A DNA stretch of 64,000 nt from Thermoactinomyces intermedius (lineage in GTDB: Bacteria; Bacillota; Bacilli; Thermoactinomycetales; Thermoactinomycetaceae). Location: the NCBI RefSeq assembly GCF_016055025.1, contig NZ_JAECVW010000003.1; one strand, 5' to 3'. Shown here one piece after another: positions 1-7,358 of this stretch. The stretch's first letter is position 1; each line of letters begins with the position of its first letter. The position numbers were made by a program, and so were the translations under genes. The notes below the pieces were generated by a model. The model made no database searches. It had not been told where the DNA came from and saw only the letters and a list, made by a program, of their open reading frames with translations.

Positions 1-2
1 TG

Positions 3-815
3 ATCATTACGGCGGCGTTGGTGGGGGCGGAAGTGATGAAAGAGGACACCCCCCATCTTCCGGTCACGGCGGATGAAATTGCCGCTCAAGCCGAAGAAGT
101 GAGAGAGGCGGGCGCATCGATCGTCCATCTTCATGTCCGTGACGAAAACGGACATCCCAGCCAGGATCGTTCGCTTTATCAGGAAGCGATCGAAAAAATT
201 CAAAAACGGACCGACCTCATTGTGCAAGTTTCCACGGGCGGGGCGGTGGGGATGTCTCCGGATGAGAGATTGCAACCCCTTTCCCTGCGTCCGGAGATGG
301 CCACGTTGACAACGGGAACCGTCAATTTCGGACGGGAAGTGTTCATGAATTCTCCCTCGCAACTGATCCGGTTTGCGGAGGAATTTGAACGGTACGGGGT
401 CCGGCCTGAATTTGAAATCTTTGATGTGGGAATGATAGCTAATGCCTTGAAGCTTGTGAAAGACGGGTATTTTACCGGTCATCTTCATTTTGATTTCGTG
501 ATGGGGGTACCCGGTGCGATTCCGGCCACGGCGGAAAACCTGCTCCATCTGATCCGCCAGTTGCCGGAAGGGGCGACCTGGACGGTGGCGGGAATCGGGC
601 GGCACCAACTGCCCATGGCCGCACTCGGCGTGATTTTGGGAGGGCATGTCCGCGTCGGTTTGGAAGACAACATTTATTACCGGAAAGGGGAACTGGCAAC
701 CAATGCCCGGCTGGTTGAGCGAGTGGTCCGGATTGCCGGGGAACTGGAACGGAAGGTGGCAACCCCGGATGAAGCCAGACAAATGTTGCATTTGACAAAG
801 AGTCGGTTTTATTAA
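3..815 (+). CDS. BKACE-family beta-keto acid cleavage enzyme (5'-truncated by window edge)
   Basis: The reading frame is already open at base 3 and reads I-I-T-A-A-L-V-G-A-E-V, which matches the conserved beginning of the 3-keto-5-aminohexanoate cleavage (Kce/DUF849) family, so the true start lies just upstream of the window. Family hallmarks are the H-L-H-V-R-D segment that supplies metal-binding histidines, G-R-H-Q, and a late R-V-G-L-E-D-N with the metal-binding glutamate. The family condenses a beta-keto acid with acetyl-CoA at a divalent metal site. The substrate here cannot be read from sequence. The downstream neighbour is fbaA behind its own promoter, so no pathway context is visible. 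Confidence 0.85.
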   Translation: MITAALVGAEVMKEDTPHLPVTADEIAAQAEEVREAGASIVHLHVRDENGHPSQDRSLYQEAIEKIQKRTDLIVQVSTGGAVGMSPDERLQPLSLRPEMATLTTGTVNFGREVFMNSPSQLIRFAEEFERYGVRPEFEIFDVGMIANALKLVKDGYFTGHLHFDFVMGVPGAIPATAENLLHLIRQLPEGATWTVAGIGRHQLPMAALGVILGGHVRVGLEDNIYYRKGELATNARLVERVVRIAGELERKVATPDEARQMLHLTKSRFY

Positions 816-852
816 GGAAGTGCATCTCTTTCTACCCAATCCTCCGATCAAG

Positions 853-861
853 TGTTATAAT
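853..861 (+). promoter_or_regulatory. Extended -10 promoter for fbaA
   Basis: TG-T-TATAAT is a perfect extended -10 element about 40 bases before the fbaA start. No convincing -35 box lies 16-18 bp upstream, as is common for extended -10 promoters. Confidence 0.55.
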
Positions 862-902
862 GTCAAAATGATGATTTTTTGAACTAAAGGAGGCTACATA
901 TC

Positions 903-1757
903 ATGCCACTTGTGTCGATGAATGCCTTTTTGCCGCAAGCCAAAAAAGAAGGCTTTGCTGTTGGGCAATTTAATGTCAACAACCTGGAATTCGTGCAAGC
1001 CATTATCGAAGCCGGGAAAGAAGAACGTTCCCCGCTCATTTTCGGAGCCAGTGAAGGAGCCATCCGCTACATGGGTCTGAACAACGTGGTGGCATTGGCC
1101 AAAGCCGCCGCGGAAGAAGCCGATGTTCCCGTCGCCCTTCATCTGGACCACGGAAGCAGCTTTGAAGTGGTGATGAAATGTATCCGGGCCGGATTTTCTT
1201 CGGTGATGTTCGACGGTTCCCATTATCCGTTTGAAGAAAACATCCGCCTGACCAAAAAAGTGGTTGAAGCGGCCCATGCCGTGGGGGTATCCGTGGAAGG
1301 AGAATTGGGAACCATTGGTGGTGTGGAAGACGATTTGAACGTTTCCGAAGAAGATGCCGCATTGGCGGACCCGGATCAAGCCATCCGCTTTTGGGAAGAA
1401 ACCAAAGTGGACGCCATGGCGATCGCGGTCGGAACGGCTCACGGCATGTATAAAGGAGAGCCGAAAATTCGTTACGACATCATTGAAAAAGTTGCCAGCC
1501 AAATTGAAGCTCCGATTGTTCTGCACGGCGGTTCGGGCGTGCCGGATGAATCCATTCAAAAAGCTGTTTCCCTGGGTGTCGGAAAAATCAATGTGAATAC
1601 GGAAAACCAAGTTGCCATGGTGAAAGTGGTTCGTGAGTTGCTGGATAACAACCCGGATATGATCGATCCGCGCAAATACCTCGGTCCGGCCCGCGAAGCC
1701 ATCAAAAAAACGGTCAAAGCCAAAATGCGTTTGTTTGGAAGCTCCGGCAAAGCGTAA
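903..1757 (+). CDS. fbaA: Class II fructose-1,6-bisphosphate aldolase
   Basis: 284 residues, normal for a class IIB aldolase, which cleaves fructose-1,6-bisphosphate to dihydroxyacetone phosphate and glyceraldehyde-3-phosphate using zinc. Visible landmarks are L-H-L-D-H around residues 79-83 (catalytic Asp82, zinc ligand His83), G-T-A-H-G with His180, and L-H-G-G-S-G with His208. AAAGGAGG stands just before the ATG. The transaldolase gene follows 34 bases later without a terminator, so the two are probably cotranscribed. The fbaA-tal-glpX-rho order is that of Bacillus subtilis. Confidence 0.97.
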   Translation: MPLVSMNAFLPQAKKEGFAVGQFNVNNLEFVQAIIEAGKEERSPLIFGASEGAIRYMGLNNVVALAKAAAEEADVPVALHLDHGSSFEVVMKCIRAGFSSVMFDGSHYPFEENIRLTKKVVEAAHAVGVSVEGELGTIGGVEDDLNVSEEDAALADPDQAIRFWEETKVDAMAIAVGTAHGMYKGEPKIRYDIIEKVASQIEAPIVLHGGSGVPDESIQKAVSLGVGKINVNTENQVAMVKVVRELLDNNPDMIDPRKYLGPAREAIKKTVKAKMRLFGSSGKA

Positions 1758-1791
1758 GCGATTGAACAATTATGGTTAGAAGGTGGTTGCG

Positions 1792-2439
1792 ATGAAATTT
1801 TTTTTAGATACGGCCATTGTTGATGAAATCCGCCAGGTCCATGAATGGGGACTGTTGTCCGGGGTAACCACCAATCCCAGCCTCATTGCCAAATCGGGCC
1901 GGGATTTTGAAGAAGTGCTCAAAGAAATCACGGAGATCGTGGATGGTTCGGTCAGTGCGGAGGTCCTCAGCCGGGACGCGCAAGGGATGATTGAAGAAGG
2001 AGAACGTCTCGCTTCGATTTCGGACCAGGTGACGATCAAAGTCCCGATGACCGTGGAAGGATTAAAAGCCGTCAATCATTTTGCCAAAAAAGGGATCGAT
2101 ACCAACGTCACCTTGATTTTTTCGGCCAACCAGGCCTTGATGGCCGCCCGGGCCGGAGCTACCTATGTCAGCCCCTTTATCGGCCGTCTGGATGATATCA
2201 GCCAGGACGGAATGCAATTGATCCGGCAAGTGGCTGAGATCTTCCGGATTCATGACATTTCCTCACAAATTATTGCGGCCAGCATCCGTCATCCGGTGCA
2301 TGTGACGCAAGCGGCCCTGAACGGGGCGCATATTGCCACCTTGCCTTACAAGGTGTTGGAACAAATGGTTCGTCACCCATTGACGGATCAAGGAATTGAA
2401 AAGTTTGAGGCCGATTGGGAAAAAGTGAAACAATCTTGA
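1792..2439 (+). CDS. tal: Transaldolase / fructose-6-phosphate aldolase-like protein
   Basis: 215 residues, the short single-domain TalC/MipB type. Asp6 in F-L-D-T-A and Lys83 in T-I-K-V-P-M-T are the catalytic pair, the lysine forming the Schiff base. T-T-N-P-S near residue 27 is also typical. Start chosen at ATG because AAGGTGG lies 7-8 bases upstream; an in-frame GTG three codons earlier overlaps that site. It is probably transcribed with fbaA and ends in a GC-rich hairpin. Whether it transfers a dihydroxyacetone unit or acts as a simple aldolase cannot be told from sequence. Confidence 0.93.
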   Translation: MKFFLDTAIVDEIRQVHEWGLLSGVTTNPSLIAKSGRDFEEVLKEITEIVDGSVSAEVLSRDAQGMIEEGERLASISDQVTIKVPMTVEGLKAVNHFAKKGIDTNVTLIFSANQALMAARAGATYVSPFIGRLDDISQDGMQLIRQVAEIFRIHDISSQIIAASIRHPVHVTQAALNGAHIATLPYKVLEQMVRHPLTDQGIEKFEADWEKVKQS

Positions 2440-2452
2440 TCGCAAACGGGTT

Positions 2453-2488
2453 TGGCCGGGAAGGAAACTCCCGGCCGGACTCCCCTTT
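2453..2488 (+). terminator. Probable terminator after tal
   Basis: GGCCGGGA and TCCCGGCC form an 8-bp GC-rich stem around a 7-base loop. A short run of four T follows after CTCCCC, so termination may be partial. Confidence 0.5.
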
Positions 2489-2761
2489 TAACCGGTAAAT
2501 TCCTATTTTTGGGATTTTTCACTCTACTGTTTTTGTCATTCAATGATTTATAAATATCTTCGTCGTTCCCTCGCATTTTCTGTGCACAACCACTTTGTGT
2601 TCTCGTGAGTTTCTTCACCAAAACAGCGTTTCCTTCGTCGAGATATCAAAAAATTGATCCATCCCCGCACAATCGTGTAACATATATCATAAATATGTTA
2701 CTCTGATTGAAAGTTTTATTGTCATTCTGATGTTTATTTTAAACAGGTGAGGGGATCGATC
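2489..2761. other. Non-coding region between tal and glpX
   Basis: About 270 AT-rich bases with no credible gene in any frame. In Bacillus subtilis a second murA copy (murAB) occupies this position; no remnant of it is recognisable here. The only structured element seen is the inverted repeat listed next. Confidence 0.6.
2677..2701. repeat. Perfect 9-bp inverted repeat upstream of glpX
   Basis: GTAACATAT, seven bases, then ATATGTTAC. The arms are exact reverse complements and the centre is AT-rich, the shape of a dimeric repressor operator. It lies about 60 bases before the glpX start. No matching regulator was recognised. Confidence 0.6.
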
Positions 2762-3724
2762 ATGGAAAGAAGTTTAACGATGGAACTGGTGCGTGTGACT
2801 GAGGCGGCTGCCATTGCTTCCGCACGGTGGATGGGCTGCGGAAAGAAAGACGAAGCGGATGAAGCGGCTACGGAAGCGATGCGCAAAGTGTTTGACACAA
2901 TTCCGATGCGCGGGACGGTTGTCATCGGCGAGGGAGAAATGGATGAAGCTCCGATGTTATACATTGGAGAAAAAGTGGGTATGGGTTATCTTCCGGAAGT
3001 GGATGTGGCGGTGGACCCGCTTGAGGGCACCAATATTGTCGCCAAAGGTTTGTGGAATGCGCTGTCGGTGGTGGCGATTTCCGACAGCGGCGGATTGTTG
3101 CATGCCCCCGACATGTATATGGATAAAATTGCCGTGGGGCCGCAAGCCGTTGGACAAGTTGATATTGATGCGCCGGTGGAGGATAATTTGAAGGCGGTTG
3201 CCAAAGCCACCGGCAAGGATGTCGAAGATTTGGTGGCGGTGGTGCTTGACCGCCCGCGACATGCGAAACTGATCGAGGATATCCGCAAAGCAGGGGCGCG
3301 GATCAAGTTGATTCCGGACGGGGATGTGGCTGCGGCGATTCATACCGGATTTCCCGACACCGGGGTGGATATTTTGTTCGGGGCCGGTGGTGCTCCGGAA
3401 GGGGTTTTGTCTGCCGTTGCCTTAAAATGCCTGGGTGGGGAAATCCAAGGCCGGCTGTTGCCGGAAAATGAGGAGCAGTATAACCGCTGTGTTCAAATGG
3501 GGATCAGTGATCCGGGCAAAGTCTTGCGAATGGAAGATCTGGTCAAGGGGGATGATGCGATTTTCGCAGCAACCGGGGTGACGGACGGTGAATTGTTGAA
3601 AGGCGTCCGTTACAAAGGAAACTTGGCCAAAACCCATTCGTTGGTGATGCGTGCGAAAACCGGAACCATCCGATTCATGGATGGAACGCACAAACTTGAG
3701 AAAAAACCAAATATTATTTTATAA
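2762..3724 (+). CDS. glpX: Class II fructose-1,6-bisphosphatase
   Basis: 320 residues, full length for GlpX, which dephosphorylates fructose-1,6-bisphosphate in gluconeogenesis. Metal and phosphate site motifs G-E-G-E-M-D-E-A-P and D-P-L-E-G-T are present, as is G-A-G-G-A-P-E-G near residue 215. ATG was chosen over the upstream in-frame GTG because GGTGAGGGG is a good ribosome-binding site for it. It has its own upstream region with a candidate operator and precedes rho by 72 bases. Confidence 0.96.
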   Translation: MERSLTMELVRVTEAAAIASARWMGCGKKDEADEAATEAMRKVFDTIPMRGTVVIGEGEMDEAPMLYIGEKVGMGYLPEVDVAVDPLEGTNIVAKGLWNALSVVAISDSGGLLHAPDMYMDKIAVGPQAVGQVDIDAPVEDNLKAVAKATGKDVEDLVAVVLDRPRHAKLIEDIRKAGARIKLIPDGDVAAAIHTGFPDTGVDILFGAGGAPEGVLSAVALKCLGGEIQGRLLPENEEQYNRCVQMGISDPGKVLRMEDLVKGDDAIFAATGVTDGELLKGVRYKGNLAKTHSLVMRAKTGTIRFMDGTHKLEKKPNIIL

Positions 3725-3727
3725 TTT

Positions 3728-3769
3728 TCTCCTCTTCCTCTTTCTGATCCGGAAAGAGGAAGAGAATTT
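3728..3769 (+). promoter_or_regulatory. Long hairpin in the glpX-rho gap (rho leader)
   Basis: CTCTTCCTCTTTC and GAAAGAGGAAGAG form a perfect 13-bp stem around a 7-base loop, extendable with a bulge. The 3' side is AATTTC rather than a T run, so it is not a classical intrinsic terminator. It ends about 30 bases before the rho start. Confidence 0.55.
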
Positions 3770-3796
3770 CAGTAGAATCGAGTGGTGATGCGACAC

Positions 3797-5068
3797 ATGG
3801 AGCTCACGTTAAGTGATTTGGAAAATCGCCGCTTGGTGGATTTGTATAAGCTGGCGAAAGAATATCAGATTCCGTATTATTCCCAGATGAAAAAGAAAGA
3901 ATTGATTTTTGCGATTTTAAAAGCCAAGGCGGAAAAAGACGGCTATATGTTTATGGAGGGTGTGCTGGACATCCTTTCCGAGGGATACGGTTTTTTAAGG
4001 CCGATCAATTTTCTTCCGTCTTCCGAAGACATTTACATCTCCGCTTCACAAATCCGCCGCTTTGATTTGCGGTCCGGAGATCTGGTGTCCGGTAAAGTCC
4101 GGCCTCCGAAAGAAAATGAGCGTTATTTCGGATTGTTGCATGTCGAAGCAGTCAATGGTGAAGACCCCGACATTGCTGCGGAAAGGCTCCACTTTGCTGC
4201 GCTTACTCCTCTTTACCCGCAGAAACGTCTCTTTTTGGAAACCACCCCAGATCGGATTTCAACGCGGATGATGGATTTGATCGCTCCGGTCGGTTTGGGA
4301 CAGCGCGGTTTGATCGTCGCTCAACCCAAAGCCGGCAAAACGATGCTGTTAAAAGAAATTGCCAACAGTATTACCACCAATCATCCGGACATTGAACTGT
4401 TTGTCCTGTTGATTGACGAGCGGCCCGAAGAAGTGACGGACATGCAGCGGTCCGTCGATGCGGAAGTGGTGAGTTCCACTTTTGATGAGTTGCCGGAAAA
4501 CCATATCAAAGTGGCGGAACTGGTTTTGGAAAGAGCCCAACGTCTGGTGGAACACAAAAAAGATGTGGTCATCTTGCTGGATAGTATTACACGCCTGGCA
4601 CGGGCCTATAACCTGGTGATTCCCCCGAGCGGACGGACTTTGTCAGGTGGAATCGATCCGGCTGCTTTGCACCGGCCGAAAAGATTTTTCGGTGCCGCGC
4701 GCAACGTGGAAGAAGGCGGCAGCTTGACCATTTTGGCGACGGCGCTGGTGGATACCGGGTCGCGGATGGATGATGTGATTTATGAAGAGTTCAAAGGAAC
4801 GGGGAACATGGAACTTCATTTGGACCGCCGTCTGGCCGAACGCAGGATTTTCCCGGCCATTGACATCCGCCGTTCCGGAACGCGCCGTGAGGAATTGTTG
4901 CTCAGCAAGACCGAGCTGGAGAAGTTGTGGATGATTCGCAAGTCGTTGAATGATTCTTCTGATTATACAGAAGCCATGGTGAAACAGTTGAAAAACACCG
5001 AGTCGAATGAGGAATTCCTCGCTTCGATCGAGATCAAGCCCCACCGCACCAAGACATCGGTATCTTGA
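3797..5068 (+). CDS. rho: Transcription termination factor Rho
   Basis: 423 residues from the chosen start. Order: N-terminal Rho-N domain (L-S-D-L-E-N through E-L-I-F-A-I-L-K), an RNA-binding cold-shock-like domain (E-G-V-L-D-I-L through F-G-L-L), then the hexameric ATPase with Walker A Q-P-K-A-G-K-T and D-E-R-P-E-E-V-T. The later Q-loop and R-loop regions are intact (S-G-G-I-D-P-A). Four in-frame starts are crowded here (GTG, GTG, ATG, ATG). The last ATG is preferred because GGTGAT sits 7 bases before it. It is monocistronic or read through from glpX. Confidence 0.96.
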   Translation: MELTLSDLENRRLVDLYKLAKEYQIPYYSQMKKKELIFAILKAKAEKDGYMFMEGVLDILSEGYGFLRPINFLPSSEDIYISASQIRRFDLRSGDLVSGKVRPPKENERYFGLLHVEAVNGEDPDIAAERLHFAALTPLYPQKRLFLETTPDRISTRMMDLIAPVGLGQRGLIVAQPKAGKTMLLKEIANSITTNHPDIELFVLLIDERPEEVTDMQRSVDAEVVSSTFDELPENHIKVAELVLERAQRLVEHKKDVVILLDSITRLARAYNLVIPPSGRTLSGGIDPAALHRPKRFFGAARNVEEGGSLTILATALVDTGSRMDDVIYEEFKGTGNMELHLDRRLAERRIFPAIDIRRSGTRREELLLSKTELEKLWMIRKSLNDSSDYTEAMVKQLKNTESNEEFLASIEIKPHRTKTSVS

Positions 5069-5160
5069 TGCCTGTTTGTTGTCATATGAAAGAAATTCCT
5101 CACATAAAGATAAAACCGGGTGAACTTCACCCCATCCATTATCTTCTGTGAGGTGCTAAA

Positions 5161-6147
5161 ATGTCTTCAAAACGTGCCTTATTGGCTTCTTCCTTAGCCA
5201 TCTGTTCGACATCGGCTTCATGGATGATGGGGACGGATAAGCATCCGGTTTATGCCCAGGAATTGGCCGGTGGAGCCGATACGGATCCGGAGAAGGAGCA
5301 GATCGCGCAGGAAGCAATGTACCAATTTTTAAGCCCCATTTCGCAGGTTGCCGAGGGGAATTTGGCTGCCACGGTGGAGACAAAGCCTCTCACTTATCGT
5401 GTGCAAAAGGGGGATACGCTGTCTCGGATCGGCCGGTTGTTCGGAATCCCTCATCAAGAGCTGGCGCGGTTCAACCGGTTGGAAAACCCGGATTTGTTAC
5501 ACATTGGTCAGGAGATCAAAATTCCTTTGACGAAAAAATGGGTTCGGTTGGAGTCCGGGGATACCTTGTCGGCTTTGGCCGAGACATACCATACATCCCG
5601 TGAACTGTTAATTTATTTGAATCCGAAGCTGAAGGACGCCCCGCTCACGTATGCCGGGCAACTCATTGCCGTTCCCGAGAAATGGAGGGGAAGCATTCCT
5701 GGTTCATGGCCGAAAAAAGCGGATGCGGACAAAAAGAAAAAGAATACGATCCGGTTGGCGGATCGTGAAGGGGCTTATGTGTTCCGGTGGCCGGTCAATG
5801 GTCAGATCACCAGCAATTTCGGCTGGCGAAACGGCCGTCAGCATAAAGGAATTGATATTTGGAGCGCAAAGAAAGCAAAAGCTGAAATTTGCGCATCGTT
5901 AAGCGGAGTCGTGATCCAGGCGGGTTATTCCGGATCTTACGGAAATCTTGTGGTCATTGAACATGGCAGCGGATGGGTCACGTATTATGCTCATCTCAGC
6001 CAAATTTTGGTCAGCAAAGGCCAGAGGATTGAAACAGGAAACGTTTTGGGGATGATGGGGCAGACCGGTCGTGCCACGGGTTATCATTTGCATTTTGAGG
6101 TTCGCAAAAACGGGAAAGCGATAAATCCCTTGCGGGTTTTAAAATAA
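5161..6147 (+). CDS. Secreted LysM-M23 peptidoglycan endopeptidase
   Basis: 328 residues. A weak N-terminal export signal ends near V-Y-A-Q-E (residues 30-34). Two LysM peptidoglycan-binding domains follow (about 79-122 and 127-171), then a lysine-rich linker and a C-terminal M23 (LytM) domain. All five M23 site residues are present: His228 and Asp232 in H-K-G-I-D, His278 in Y-A-H-L, His309 and His311 in H-L-H-F-E. It is therefore expected to be an active zinc endopeptidase cutting wall peptides. A strong terminator follows immediately. Confidence 0.92.
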   Translation: MSSKRALLASSLAICSTSASWMMGTDKHPVYAQELAGGADTDPEKEQIAQEAMYQFLSPISQVAEGNLAATVETKPLTYRVQKGDTLSRIGRLFGIPHQELARFNRLENPDLLHIGQEIKIPLTKKWVRLESGDTLSALAETYHTSRELLIYLNPKLKDAPLTYAGQLIAVPEKWRGSIPGSWPKKADADKKKKNTIRLADREGAYVFRWPVNGQITSNFGWRNGRQHKGIDIWSAKKAKAEICASLSGVVIQAGYSGSYGNLVVIEHGSGWVTYYAHLSQILVSKGQRIETGNVLGMMGQTGRATGYHLHFEVRKNGKAINPLRVLK

Positions 6148-6177
6148 TTTGCTCTCATATTGTTTTATTTTTATGGA

Positions 6178-6216
6178 AGGGCACACTCTCCTGAAACCGG
6201 AGAGTGTGCCTTTTTA
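6178..6216 (+). terminator. Intrinsic terminator after the M23 gene
   Basis: GGCACACTCTCC pairs perfectly with GGAGAGTGTGCC (12 bp, 7-base loop) and TTTTT follows. Confidence 0.9.
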
Positions 6217-6248
6217 AACAGCTGGTTTCGACGGGGTCCGGGCTTTTC

Positions 6249-6278
6249 TTGCTTTCTCATCATCAAACATGCTATAAT
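6249..6278 (+). promoter_or_regulatory. Promoter for rpmE
   Basis: TTGCTT, 18 bases, then TATAAT preceded by TGC, giving an extended -10. The predicted transcript starts about 50 bases before rpmE. Confidence 0.6.
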
Positions 6279-6334
6279 ACACCAGTGGTTTTAAATGTAC
6301 GTATGGAAGCGGCATTAGGAAAGAGGTGAGACGA

Positions 6335-6535
6335 ATGAAACAAGGAATTCATCCGGAATACAAATTGACCAAAGTCACCTGTGCGTGTGGAAATACATTT
6401 GAAACCGGATCGACCGTTGAAAACTTGAGGGTGGATATTTGCTCTGAATGTCATCCGTTTTTCACCGGGAAACAAAAAATGGTCAGCGCAGGTGGGCGCA
6501 TCGATCGCTTCAAAAAGAAATACAACCTCAAATAA
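6335..6535 (+). CDS. rpmE: 50S ribosomal protein L31 (zinc-binding C+ form)
   Basis: 66 residues. The early C-x-C pair (T-C-A-C-G-N) and later C-S-E-C-H-P-F-F-T-G-K are the zinc ligands that mark the C+ type of L31. Start set at the ATG after AAAGAGGTGAG. An in-frame upstream GTG would overlap this ribosome-binding site. Its position between rho and tdk is conserved in Bacillus. Confidence 0.97.
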   Translation: MKQGIHPEYKLTKVTCACGNTFETGSTVENLRVDICSECHPFFTGKQKMVSAGGRIDRFKKKYNLK

Positions 6536-6550
6536 TATCCTGGCAAGTCA

Positions 6551-6580
6551 GGCAAGCAGAAAATCGGGCTTGCCTTTTTA
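6551..6580 (+). terminator. Terminator after rpmE
   Basis: GGCAAGC and GCTTGCC form a 7-bp stem around 10 bases, followed by TTTTTA. Confidence 0.8.
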
Positions 6581-6610
6581 TTTTTCATTCAGCAAACTCG
6601 AGACAGGGTA

Positions 6611-6619
6611 TGTTAAAAT
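6611..6619 (+). promoter_or_regulatory. Extended -10 promoter ahead of tdk
   Basis: TG-T-TAAAAT with no clear -35 box. It lies about 100 bases upstream of tdk, leaving a leader that contains the hairpin described next. Confidence 0.4.
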
Positions 6620-6636
6620 AAAGAGAGTTTGCTTGG

Positions 6637-6662
6637 GCATCCAGACGGGCTGGGTGCTTTTT
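6637..6662 (+). promoter_or_regulatory. Terminator-like hairpin in the tdk leader
   Basis: GCATCCAG and CTGGGTGC form an 8-bp stem with one G-T pair and a 5-base loop, directly followed by TTTTT. It lies between the predicted promoter and tdk, the position of an attenuator. Confidence 0.5.
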
Positions 6663-6715
6663 CTTTGTGTAAAAATGGATTGAGCATCAATTTTTCGGGA
6701 GTTGGAGGAACAACA

Positions 6716-7330
6716 ATGAGAGATATTCATCCATTAAGTGGTGATCACAGCGGCTGGATTGAAGTGATTTGCGGCGGAATGTTTTCCGGGAAAAGTGAAG
6801 AGTTGATCCGCCGGATCCGCCGTGCCAAAATTGCCAAGCAGAAAGTGGCTGCCTTTAAACCGGCCATCGATGACCGCTACCATCAAGAAGCGATCGCATC
6901 GCACAACGGGTTGATGGCGGATGCCCGTCCGGTGAAAAGTGCAGGCGAGATTCCCGGTTTGCTGGAAGAAAATGTGGATGTGGTGGCCATTGACGAAATT
7001 CAGTTTTTTGAACCGGAGATCGTCGATATTTGCCAGCAATTGGCCGATCAGGGAAAACGGGTGATTTGTGCCGGATTGGATCAGGATTTTCGGGGAAAGC
7101 CGTTTGGTCCGACTCCGGTGTTGTTGGCTGTGGCGGAATATGTGACAAAATTGCAAGCCATTTGCGTGAAATGCGGTGGCCCGGCCAGCCGCACCCAAAG
7201 GCTGATCGATGGCCGTCCGGCTGCCATTGATGATCCGGTGATTCAAGTCGGGGCCAAAGAACAATACGAAGCCCGTTGCCGGCACTGCCATGAGGTGTTG
7301 AGACAGAAAGAAGGCATGTTTGAAATATAA
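6716..7330 (+). CDS. tdk: Thymidine kinase
   Basis: 204 residues, the type II thymidine kinase that phosphorylates thymidine with ATP in the salvage pathway. Walker A G-G-M-F-S-G-K-S-E is near the N-terminus, D-E-I-Q-F-F holds the magnesium-binding aspartate, and the C-terminal lasso has the zinc ligands C-V-K-C-G and C-R-H-C-H. The ATG follows GTTGGAGG. A longer in-frame extension exists upstream but would cross the leader hairpin and lacks a ribosome-binding site. Confidence 0.96.
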   Translation: MRDIHPLSGDHSGWIEVICGGMFSGKSEELIRRIRRAKIAKQKVAAFKPAIDDRYHQEAIASHNGLMADARPVKSAGEIPGLLEENVDVVAIDEIQFFEPEIVDICQQLADQGKRVICAGLDQDFRGKPFGPTPVLLAVAEYVTKLQAICVKCGGPASRTQRLIDGRPAAIDDPVIQVGAKEQYEARCRHCHEVLRQKEGMFEI

Positions 7331-7358
7331 AAAAACCCGCCGTTTGAAAACGGGGGTT
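7329..7358 (-). terminator. Terminator of the minus-strand CPBP gene
   Basis: On the minus strand, AACCC-CCGTTT and its complement form an 11-bp stem with one bulged base, followed by a run of seven T. It abuts both the tdk stop and the CPBP stop. The plus-strand side lacks a T run, so tdk has no obvious terminator of its own. Confidence 0.7.

Noticed and set aside
894..1769. 291-codon open frame antisense to fbaA
   Set aside because: It mirrors fbaA exactly, has no ribosome-binding site and is rich in His, Phe and Arg as expected from the complement of a biased gene.
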